From assembly GCF_009866765.1 (NCBI RefSeq), contig NZ_CP019431.1, forward strand, positions 1,860,001 to 1,924,000: DNA of 64,000 bases, in the 5' to 3' direction. The notes beneath the pieces are model-generated. The model made no database searches. It was given only the letters and a program-made list of their open reading frames with translations, and was not told the origin of the DNA. This document shows, piece after piece, positions 57,340 to 64,000 of the stretch. Origin of the DNA: Pseudomonas sp. S35. Lineage in GTDB: Bacteria; Pseudomonadota; Gammaproteobacteria; Pseudomonadales; Pseudomonadaceae. Position 1 is the stretch's first letter; every line of letters begins with the position of its first letter. The translations under genes and the position numbers were made by a program.

Positions 57340-58377
57340 TCAGGGCTGCTCACTCTCGTAGCGATCCAACGTATCGCTGGCAATTTCGCGACCCAATGCG
57401 ATCAACTCCGGCGCCTTGTAGAACTCGAAAAACCGGCACACCCGTTTCGGCACGTTGATCAACACATCCGGTGGGTAGCCGGCAATCTTGTACTGGGCCA
57501 ATGACGTCTGCATCACCTCGAAACTCTGGTTGATCAGGTCAAGCAATGACGCCGGCCCGACGTTATCGATGATGAACGATCCGGTCGCCGACTTCGGTGC
57601 CCCGGGTTTTTCCGGGGCCGCGGCGGGTTGTTGGGACTCGGGTTCGGCCGAATCCAGCCACGGGTTGATGTCGGCCGCCTGGGCCTGCAAGGCTTCCTGC
57701 TCAAGCTTCATCAACTGTTCGGCCTGCTTGCGACGAAACGGCAGGTGCGAGCCCAGTGACTTTGCCAGGCTGTTGAAGCGGCTCTTGAACGCGGGCGGGC
57801 GCTCGATCACCGGCAAGTGGTAGTGCTTTTGGTTGGTGGCGTTGAGGTTGACCGCGATGATCAAGTCGCAGTGGCTCGACACCACCGGCACTATGGGCAA
57901 CGGGTTGAGCAGGCCGCCGTCCACCAGCATGCGGTTGCCCTGCATGACGGGCGTGAACAGGCTGGGGATCGCCGCCGAGGCACGCATGGCCTGGTGCAGG
58001 CAGCCTTCCTGGAACCAGATTTCCTGCTGGTTGGTGAGGTCGGTGGCCACGGCGGTGTAGGGGATGCGCAGCTCTTCGATATTGATCTCGCCGACGATCT
58101 TGCGGATCTGCCCGAAGACCTTCTCGCCCCGAATCGCGCCGAGGCGAAAACTCACGTCTACCAGGCGCAGCACATCGAGGTAGTCCAGGCTTTCAATCCA
58201 GTTGCGGTACTCGTCCAGCTTGCCCGCAGCGTAGATTCCTCCTACCACGGCGCCCATGGAGCAGCCGGCGATACAGGCGATGTCATAGCCGCGCCGTTCG
58301 ATCTCTTCGATCACTCCGATATGGGCGTAGCCCCGGGCCCCGCCGGAGCCCAGCACCAAGGCAACACGTTTCTTCAT
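57340..58377 (-). CDS. Patatin-like phospholipase (RssA/YchK family)
   Basis: A 345-residue protein. The patatin domain fills the first 200 residues: GSGGARGYAHIGV (oxyanion loop), GCSMGAVVGG with the nucleophile serine (GxSxG), and VDGGLLNPLP with the catalytic aspartate. A C-terminal region with a Gln/Ala/Pro-rich linker and a helical part follows, longer than in E. coli RssA. Probably a lipid acyl hydrolase at the inner membrane; substrate unknown. Start at 58377 (MKKRVALVLGSGG); the longer frame to 58422 is not supported. Confidence 0.85.
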   Translation of the reverse strand: MKKRVALVLGSGGARGYAHIGVIEEIERRGYDIACIAGCSMGAVVGGIYAAGKLDEYRNWIESLDYLDVLRLVDVSFRLGAIRGEKVFGQIRKIVGEINIEELRIPYTAVATDLTNQQEIWFQEGCLHQAMRASAAIPSLFTPVMQGNRMLVDGGLLNPLPIVPVVSSHCDLIIAVNLNATNQKHYHLPVIERPPAFKSRFNSLAKSLGSHLPFRRKQAEQLMKLEQEALQAQAADINPWLDSAEPESQQPAAAPEKPGAPKSATGSFIIDNVGPASLLDLINQSFEVMQTSLAQYKIAGYPPDVLINVPKRVCRFFEFYKAPELIALGREIASDTLDRYESEQP

Positions 58378-58593
58378 GGTCGATGTCCTATATCGGCAGG
58401 TGCCCACAATGCACCCATTCAAGGGGCGGCTTCAATCTTTGCGCCACTGTGCAATATTTTTCCAGAGTCGCGACTGGGCTCGGGTATGCTCTGGCATCTA
58501 GGTACTACCGATTTCAGGCTAAGGACAGGCACTTTTTGTTGTAGGCAACGTCTACACCGTACGACTGTTTTTCTTTATTTTGAGGTGTCATCG

Positions 58594-58872
58594 ATGAAAG
58601 CCTGGATGTGTGTGCCTGTGATTATGTTGGCCCTGGCCGGTTGTGCCGGGAAAACCGCCTACCGCGACAGCTGCGGCTCGCAATTGGACGCCGCCTGGAA
58701 AGAGCTCGACCTGGCCAAGGCCGAAGGTTTCGCCGGTACCGTCAGCTACTCCAAGGCTTTGTCGCTGTTGACAGGCGCCAAGACTCAGCAGCAGTTTGAA
58801 GCGTTTGAAGGCTGCTCCAACAAGGCCGAGAAGGCACGGTTCTATATTCGTGAGTCGCGCGCCGGGCGTTGA
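58594..58872 (+). CDS. Small putative lipoprotein
   Basis: A 92-residue protein with signal MKAWMCVPVIMLALAGC, the lipobox LAGC putting the lipid on C17. The mature part is helical: AWKELDLAKAEGFAGTVSYSKALSLLTGAKTQQQFEAFEGC, quoted as a whole only in outline, with two more cysteines. This heptad-like helix with ALSLLT recalls small TPR-like or coiled-coil lipoproteins. TGAGG precedes the ATG. The CHAD gene follows 45 bases on. Function unknown. Confidence 0.75.
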   Translation: MKAWMCVPVIMLALAGCAGKTAYRDSCGSQLDAAWKELDLAKAEGFAGTVSYSKALSLLTGAKTQQQFEAFEGCSNKAEKARFYIRESRAGR

Positions 58873-58917
58873 GTCATGGGCCACGAGTAGGATTTTTCAT
58901 CAAGAGGTGAGGGCAGG

Positions 58918-59679
58918 ATGTCAGCGTTGGTCGATCAGTTAGTCGCTCAGGTCATTGGCCTGGAAGTAGGGTTACTGAGCTGCCAGGCTCGCCTCGCTGC
59001 CGTCACCGACGATGAAGCGCTGCATGACCTGCGCACCACGGTGCGGCGCCTGCGCAGTCTGCTGCGACCCTTGCGTGGGTTGCCGGGCGTCGAGCAGCTT
59101 GAATTGGCTGCCAGTGCGGTAGGCCAATTGACTACGCCGCTGCGCGACCGAGAGGTCCTGGCGGCGTATTTACATCAGCACGGTCATCATGGCGCAGCTG
59201 ACCGGCGCCTGCGCCTGCAACCTGATGCCTATCGCGAGGTGGCGAACAGTGCGCAGTTGGCGCATTTGCTGTTGATACTGGATGCCTTCCCACGCTTTAT
59301 TCGCGCTTCCCAACACCAGAAATTGCTCAACGGCCTGCGTTCGCGCATTGAGAAACGCCTGGCCAAGCAATGGCGCACTCTCGGTGAAGCCCTCAAGGAT
59401 CCTGGCCACGATCGCCACCGTCTGCGGTTGTTGATCAAGCGCGTGCGTTACGCCGCCGAGGCCTATCCCGAACTGGACAAGCTGCCCACCAACGCCATGT
59501 CACGCCTTAAGAAGGCCCAAAGCGCCCTGGGCGACTGGCACGATTGCTGGCAGTGGTTGGCCCAGGCTGAACATCAAGCCGATCTGCAACCGTGTGTGGC
59601 GGTATGGCACACAACCATGGCCAAAGCCGAAGGGCAGGCGGATCGGGTGCTGGACAAGCTCAGCGCGGATTGTTTCTGA
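58918..59679 (+). CDS. CHAD-domain protein
   Basis: A 253-residue, all-helical protein made of one CHAD domain. Conserved basic helices are visible in DLRTTVRRLRSLLRPL near residue 40 and HRLRLLIKRVRYAAEAYPEL near residue 165, the pattern known to bind inorganic polyphosphate. CHAD proteins often associate with polyphosphate granules or are fused to CYTH triphosphatases; here the CYTH part is absent. AGGGCAGG precedes the ATG. Confidence 0.85.
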   Translation: MSALVDQLVAQVIGLEVGLLSCQARLAAVTDDEALHDLRTTVRRLRSLLRPLRGLPGVEQLELAASAVGQLTTPLRDREVLAAYLHQHGHHGAADRRLRLQPDAYREVANSAQLAHLLLILDAFPRFIRASQHQKLLNGLRSRIEKRLAKQWRTLGEALKDPGHDRHRLRLLIKRVRYAAEAYPELDKLPTNAMSRLKKAQSALGDWHDCWQWLAQAEHQADLQPCVAVWHTTMAKAEGQADRVLDKLSADCF

Positions 59680-59769
59680 ATCGGTCCGGCTTTTGGCCGG
59701 AATAGGCGCTGTACCTCACCGGCACGATGGTTAAGATCCCTCATCTGTTTCCTTTGACTTGAGGTCGCC

Positions 59770-60567
59770 ATGCGCTTTAGTGATTTGCTCGACGCTGCCC
59801 GTAGCCACCCGCTGGATGTCACCATCCCTGCCGAATGGGCCCAAGGTCGCGCCACGTTCGGCGGCCTGGTGGCTGCCTTGCAATACGAAGCGCTGCGGGC
59901 CCAGGTGCCTGCGGATCGGCCCTTGCGTTCGTTGGCGATCACGTTCGTTGGCCCGGTGGTGCCCGATGTACCCGCCAGTTACCAGGTCGAAGTGTTGCGC
60001 GAAGGCAAGGCGGTCAGCCAACTGCTTGGCCGGGTCATGCAGAACGGTGAAGTGGCGACGCTGGTACAGGCCAGTTTCGGTGCGTCCCGTGAGTCAGAGA
60101 TTGATGTGGCAAGTGAAGCGCCGCCCGCGTTCAAACACTGGGACGAATGCCAGGAGTTGCCCTACATCAAGGGCGTCACGCCTGAATTCATGCGGCACCT
60201 GGCAATGCGCTGGAGTGTCGGCGGCCTGCCATTCACCGGGAATAAATCCCGCGACATGGGGGGCTGGGTTCGCTTGCGTGGGGATGTGAAAGAAGAGCCG
60301 CTGACCGAGGCGCATATCCTCGCCTTGGTCGACGCCTGGCCACCGGCCTTGCTCCCGCACCTGAAAAAACCGGCACCGGGAAGCACCCTGACCTGGACCA
60401 TCGAATTCATCCAGCCGTTGCAGGATCTGACGACCCTCGATTGGTGCCAGTACCACGTTAATATCGAACACGCCCGCGATGGCTACGGCCATGCTGGCGC
60501 AGCACTGTGGAGCCCCACCGGCGAGTTGATCGCGCTCAGCCGTCAAACCGTGGTGGTGTTCGCCTAA
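59770..60567 (+). CDS. Acyl-CoA thioesterase-like protein (double hot-dog)
   Basis: A 265-residue protein of the TesB-like thioesterase family: TIPAEWAQGRATFGGLVAALQ starts the first hot-dog repeat, and the second repeat carries TLTWTIEFIQPLQDLTTLDW with GHAGAALWSPTGELIALSRQ at the end. It probably hydrolyses a fatty acyl-CoA in the cytoplasm; the physiological substrate is unknown. TTGAGG precedes the start. Converges with the membrane protein gene, 3 bases apart. Confidence 0.8.
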   Translation: MRFSDLLDAARSHPLDVTIPAEWAQGRATFGGLVAALQYEALRAQVPADRPLRSLAITFVGPVVPDVPASYQVEVLREGKAVSQLLGRVMQNGEVATLVQASFGASRESEIDVASEAPPAFKHWDECQELPYIKGVTPEFMRHLAMRWSVGGLPFTGNKSRDMGGWVRLRGDVKEEPLTEAHILALVDAWPPALLPHLKKPAPGSTLTWTIEFIQPLQDLTTLDWCQYHVNIEHARDGYGHAGAALWSPTGELIALSRQTVVVFA

Positions 60568-60570
60568 GCC

Positions 60571-60933
60571 TCAGTGCCGATTGCGCTGCCGCCAGGCGCG
60601 CCACCAGCCGCCGCTCAACACAAAGCGCGGGAAAGTCACGAACTGCTCGACCACCAGGCGCTGCACCGCATCTTTGCGATCACTGAACGGCTCACTGGCC
60701 TGGGCTTCCAGGCTGTGACCATGACGCTGCAGTGCCAGGCCGGCCAAAATGCCCACTACGCCAACGGCGAAACTGGCCAGGCTGAGGCTGAACACCCCAG
60801 AAACGATCAACAGAAACCCGACAATAAACAGCGGCACAGCGATCAGGTGCAAGGCCAGGTTGGTCGGGTGCTGGTGGTTCTGTGGGTAGTGACGCCATTG
60901 CCAGGCGGGGAGATTGGGATGACGTTTGCCCAT
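60571..60933 (-). CDS. Mpo1-like membrane protein (DUF962)
   Basis: A 120-residue protein with two close membrane helices (about residues 29-66) and the histidine-rich motif HQHPTNLALH just before them, then LQRHGHSLEA after. This is the Mpo1/YGL010w family; yeast Mpo1 is an iron-dependent dioxygenase in alpha-oxidation of 2-hydroxy fatty acids. The bacterial role is not established. Sits tail to tail with a thioesterase, which would fit lipid metabolism (inference). Confidence 0.75.
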   Translation of the reverse strand: MGKRHPNLPAWQWRHYPQNHQHPTNLALHLIAVPLFIVGFLLIVSGVFSLSLASFAVGVVGILAGLALQRHGHSLEAQASEPFSDRKDAVQRLVVEQFVTFPRFVLSGGWWRAWRQRNRH

Positions 60934-61032
60934 GATGGTGAATCCTCTGTCCGTTGAAACAACTTGGACAGAGTTTAGGCGGGCAGGGGCGGGTGGGCGA
61001 ATTGGGGCTGGCTATGGGGCTCATAGCAAGTC

Positions 61033-62514
61033 CTACAACTTCAGTTGCCCAATCGCCTTGCTCAACTCCCCGGCCAACGTTGCCAGTTCATTGCTGGTCG
61101 TTGCCGAATCCACGGTCTGCTGCACGGTGTTCTCGGTCACATCGCGAATACTCACCACCGCGCGATTCATCTCTTCGGCCACATGGCTCTGCTGCTCGGC
61201 GGCGACGGCGATCTGGGTGTTGCTTTCACGCATCTGCGCCACGGCGCCAGTGATTTCGGCGAGTGCGGCACCCGCTTCCTGGGCCTGTTGCACGCAGTCG
61301 TCGGCCTTGAACGAGCTTTCTTGCATAAAGTCCACCGCGTCGCGCGTGCCGGCTTGCAGCGCCGAAACCATGCGGGTGATTTCGTCGGTGGAGCTTTGCA
61401 CACGCTTGGCCAGGTTGCGCACCTCGTCAGCGACCACGGCAAAGCCACGGCCCATTTCGCCGGCGCGGGCGGCCTCGATGGCGGCGTTGAGGGCGAGCAG
61501 GTTGGTCTGTTCGGCAATGCTATGGATCACGCTGACCACGCCGTTGATTTTCTGGCTGTCTTCGGCGAGTTTCTGGATCATCTCGGCGGTCTGTTGCACG
61601 CCGCTGGACAGCCCTGCAATCGAGTGTCGCACCCGGGTCACGACTTCCTGGCCGCTGCCAGCGAGAGTGTCGGCGGTCTGGGACAAATCCCGAGTGGCGC
61701 CAGCGTGTTGGGCGATGTGGTAAACGGTGGCGGTCATCTCGTTGATGGCTGTGGCGGCCTGGTCGGTTTCGCTTTGCTGGCCGAGCATGCCGTGTTGCAC
61801 CTCGTTCATGCTGCTGGCCAGGCGTGCGGCGCCTTCGTCCAGTTGCCGGGCGGTGCGTGCGACGGTGCTGACCACGCGCTGGTAGCCGGCCTGCATGGCA
61901 TTGAACGCGCTGGCCATCTGGCCGACCTCATCTTTGCACGCCAGGGGGACGCGGGCCGACAGGTCGCCGGTTTTCTCCACGTGCAGCATGACGTCCTTGA
62001 GGGTGTTGAGCTGACTGAGCAGGAAGCGGATCAGCAGTTGCGACGCGCCAAGCATCGCGAGCATCAGGATGGCCACCGCCACGGCGTAATTGGCGAAGCG
62101 TTCGCCGAACACCTGGCTCAAGCTTGGCGCGTAGGCGAGTACCGCGACGTATTGCCCATCAGGACGGGCGATGACGTCGGCGCCCATCAATGGATTTTCG
62201 CCAAACAGCGGCATGTGATTGAGTTCGACCCAGCCGGTGGTGGTGCTCAGGACCGACAGATCTTGATCACCCAACTGTGGGGCCTGGCCTCGCGCAAACG
62301 TCAGCCATTGTACGTCCGTGGGTAGTGGTTTATCGGCCGGCCAGGCACCCAGCAATCGCCCCTGGGCCTGCGCCGAGGCCTGTGACGCCGTGCTGCGCGC
62401 CTGTTGTTCGAGCTGCACGGCGTAAAGCACCAGCAGCAGAGTCGTGATGAAGGCGACCGCGTTGACGGCCCAGAATTTGTACTTCAGCGAGATATTGCTA
62501 AGCCAGGCACCCAT
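61033..62514 (-). CDS. Methyl-accepting chemotaxis protein
   Basis: A 493-residue chemoreceptor. Membrane helices at about residues 12-32 and 145-165 enclose a short periplasmic domain of about 110 residues with no recognised ligand family. A HAMP domain follows, then the signalling domain with hairpin tip [26 protein letters not shown]. No CheR-tethering pentapeptide at the C-terminus (ends IGQLKL). Start at 62514 ([14 protein letters not shown]) preferred to 62601, since it places the first helix near the N-terminus; its ribosome site is weak. Confidence 0.88.
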   Translation of the reverse strand: MGAWLSNISLKYKFWAVNAVAFITTLLLVLYAVQLEQQARSTASQASAQAQGRLLGAWPADKPLPTDVQWLTFARGQAPQLGDQDLSVLSTTTGWVELNHMPLFGENPLMGADVIARPDGQYVAVLAYAPSLSQVFGERFANYAVAVAILMLAMLGASQLLIRFLLSQLNTLKDVMLHVEKTGDLSARVPLACKDEVGQMASAFNAMQAGYQRVVSTVARTARQLDEGAARLASSMNEVQHGMLGQQSETDQAATAINEMTATVYHIAQHAGATRDLSQTADTLAGSGQEVVTRVRHSIAGLSSGVQQTAEMIQKLAEDSQKINGVVSVIHSIAEQTNLLALNAAIEAARAGEMGRGFAVVADEVRNLAKRVQSSTDEITRMVSALQAGTRDAVDFMQESSFKADDCVQQAQEAGAALAEITGAVAQMRESNTQIAVAAEQQSHVAEEMNRAVVSIRDVTENTVQQTVDSATTSNELATLAGELSKAIGQLKL

Positions 62515-62610
62515 GGAAGGTTTTCTCTGATAGCGGAAACAGCATTGGCAAGGTGCCATTATTGTGCCGCTACTCAGCAAGCCGGTTTTGACATGGGTCA
62601 ATGCGCTGCA

Positions 62611-63417
62611 TCAATCCAAGGTCGGTAACCCAAAAAAAGCGCGGGAACAGGCGGTGCTGTGGTCGGCCAGGTCCTGCATGCTTTCGTTGCGGTGCAGGGC
62701 GACTTCGCGCAGTACGTCTGTGAGGTAAGCGGGTTCATTGCGGCCATTTTTTGGCTTGGGACGCAAGGTACGTGGTAGCAGGTAAGGCGCATCGCTCTCC
62801 AGCATCAGACGGCCTCGGGGGATTTCCCTGACGAGCGGGTGCAGGTGCGTCCCACGGCGTTCGTCGCAGATCCAGCCGGTGATGCCGATGTGCAGATCGA
62901 GGTCGAGGTAGCTGAACAACGCCGCTTGTTCGCCGGTAAAGCAATGCACCACGGCGGCGCTCAGGTGGTCGCGGTAGTCCTTGAGGATCTCCAGCAGGCG
63001 TTGGTTGGCGTCACGCTCATGCAAAAACACCGGAAGTTTCAGCTCGACGGCCAAGGCCAGATGTTCTTCGAGGACTTTTTCCTGCTGTGGGCGCGGTGAG
63101 AAATCCCGGTTGAAATCCAGGCCGCATTCGCCCACGGCGCGTACGCGGCTTTCGCTGAGCAGACCGCGTAAACGCTGGGCGCTATCGCTGTTCCAGTCGC
63201 TGGCGGAGTGGGGGTGGATGCCGGCGGTGCTGAACAGGCGTTGGCCGCTTTCGTCGAGGTCGATGCACAGTTCCAGGGCCTGTTCGCTGCCGTCGACGCT
63301 GGTGCCGGTGAGCACCAGTTGTTGCACACCGGCGGCGTAGGCGCGGTCGAGAACGGCCTGGTGCTTGTCGTCGAAACTGGGGTTGGTCAGGTTGACGCCG
63401 ATATCAATGAGTTGCAT
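62611..63417 (-). CDS. tatD: TatD-family metal-dependent deoxyribonuclease
   Basis: A 268-residue TIM-barrel hydrolase. Like E. coli TatD it begins [15 protein letters not shown], and has [45 protein letters not shown] and [16 protein letters not shown], covering the metal ligands. TatD is a Mg2+-dependent 3'-5' exonuclease tied to repair of oxidised DNA, not to Tat export. Stands alone between the chemoreceptor and a lytic-transglycosylase gene. Confidence 0.92.
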   Translation of the reverse strand: MQLIDIGVNLTNPSFDDKHQAVLDRAYAAGVQQLVLTGTSVDGSEQALELCIDLDESGQRLFSTAGIHPHSASDWNSDSAQRLRGLLSESRVRAVGECGLDFNRDFSPRPQQEKVLEEHLALAVELKLPVFLHERDANQRLLEILKDYRDHLSAAVVHCFTGEQAALFSYLDLDLHIGITGWICDERRGTHLHPLVREIPRGRLMLESDAPYLLPRTLRPKPKNGRNEPAYLTDVLREVALHRNESMQDLADHSTACSRAFFGLPTLD

Positions 63418-63653
63418 GGTGCTATCTCCGCCTGCGGCCGGAAAGCATATCAGAGCTGTAGATTTATAAGAAAAATCAAGAACTACAATGAGTTATAGCT
63501 GTCTTTGAACGTCGCAAGTGACATCGTGTCTGGCTGAACGCCTTGCACTGTGCCACCGTTGCGCGCAAAGCCTGCGCATAAAGCGCTCTGTTTCTGACCC
63601 CCAACGCGTCGTTTTTCGCGAGTACGTTGGCCAGTATTCTTTCCGGAGAGCGG

Positions 63654-64000
63654 ATGATCCGACCCTCGGCGTTGCTTATGTTGTGCCTGACGCTACTGCT
63701 GCCCATGGCGGCGGTCGCGCGTCTGGACGGGCCGCTGGAAGTGACCAAGCCCGGTAAGGTCCGTGACCTGGCGGAGATTCGTTCCAGTCGCACCCTCAGG
63801 GTATTGGTCAACCAGAGCCGCAACAGTTCCGGCGAAGTGCAGGGCCAGGCCATTGGTGTCGAATACCACCGCCTGCGCGCCTTCGAGCAATACCTCAATG
63901 GCCACGCCCGTGATGGCCAGGAAATCAACCTCAAGATCATTCCCAAGGCCAAGGACCAACTGCTTGGCGCGCTGGCCCGTGGCGAAGGCGATCTGGTGGC
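63654..64000 (+). CDS. MltF-like lytic transglycosylase / substrate-binding protein, N-terminal part
   Basis: About 115 residues are visible before the window ends. A signal peptide (MIRPSALLMLCLTLLLPMAA) is followed by VRDLAEIRSSRTLRVLVNQS, the start of a periplasmic type 3 substrate-binding domain with inserted IGVEYHRLRAFEQYLNG. This layout begins MltF-type membrane-bound transglycosylases of Pseudomonas, but the catalytic SLT domain would lie outside the window, so a pure binding protein is possible. Start has GGAGA five bases upstream. Confidence 0.65.
   Translation, partial: MIRPSALLMLCLTLLLPMAAVARLDGPLEVTKPGKVRDLAEIRSSRTLRVLVNQSRNSSGEVQGQAIGVEYHRLRAFEQYLNGHARDGQEINLKIIPKAKDQLLGALARGEGDLV

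Overview
The window reads as chromosome of a Pseudomonas of the P. fluorescens group. The evidence is the gene order yciK-mupP-ubiG-mtaD-mtnA-gyrA-serC-pheA-hisC-tyrA/aroA-cmk-rpsA-ihfB followed by an O-antigen locus ending in wbpM and comEA, the tyrA-aroA fusion, the GC-rich codon use, and the REP-type hairpins scattered between genes. No rRNA, tRNA, CRISPR array, complete insertion sequence or prophage was seen.

Layout. 1-480: 3' end of fabV and its terminator. 488-1678 (-): an ExoY/edema-factor-type nucleotidyl cyclase, a probable secreted toxin and the most unusual gene of the window. 1984-4784: a HAD hydrolase, a LysR regulator and a divergent ArgD-like aminotransferase. 4756-9471: a purine/nucleoside uptake block made of punR, the inner-membrane exporter/importer punC, a Tsx-like outer-membrane channel and an NCS2 purine permease; a perfect TTGTATACAA palindrome lies between the last two. 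9532-14410: yciK, mupP (peptidoglycan recycling), ubiG (ubiquinone), mtaD and mtnA (methylthioadenosine salvage). 14834-26605: gyrA, then the tightly packed serC-pheA-hisC-tyrA/aroA-cmk run (serine, aromatic amino acids, CMP kinase), rpsA, a small lipoprotein and ihfB.

26629-45362 is the O-antigen locus. It holds a LapA-domain protein, an outward-facing acyltransferase on the opposite strand, then wzx, glycosyltransferases, a wzy-type polymerase, gmd-fcl-manC for GDP-L-fucose, wbpV-wbpL-wbpM for the initiating acetamido sugar, and after wbpM one more glycosyltransferase plus a second, short Gmd. The first half is clearly A/T-richer than the flanks, as expected of a swapped serotype cassette. 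A wzz gene was not found where it usually lies.

45386-49088: comEA, a TetR regulator, a DUF1989 (urea-carboxylase-associated) protein, a 55-residue membrane protein and an ethanolamine-type permease with a good sigma-54 promoter candidate. 49280-57330: the complete high-affinity potassium system kdpFABC-kdpDE, preceded by an array of 11-bp-phased direct repeats that looks like the KdpE operator. 57340-64000: a patatin-like phospholipase, a lipoprotein, a CHAD protein, a thioesterase, an Mpo1-like membrane protein, a chemoreceptor, tatD, and the 5' end of a lytic-transglycosylase-type gene cut by the window edge.

All calls rest on reading the translated sequence and on remembered family features; no database search was run. 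Start codons were moved from the longest open frame to a better Shine-Dalgarno site where noted.
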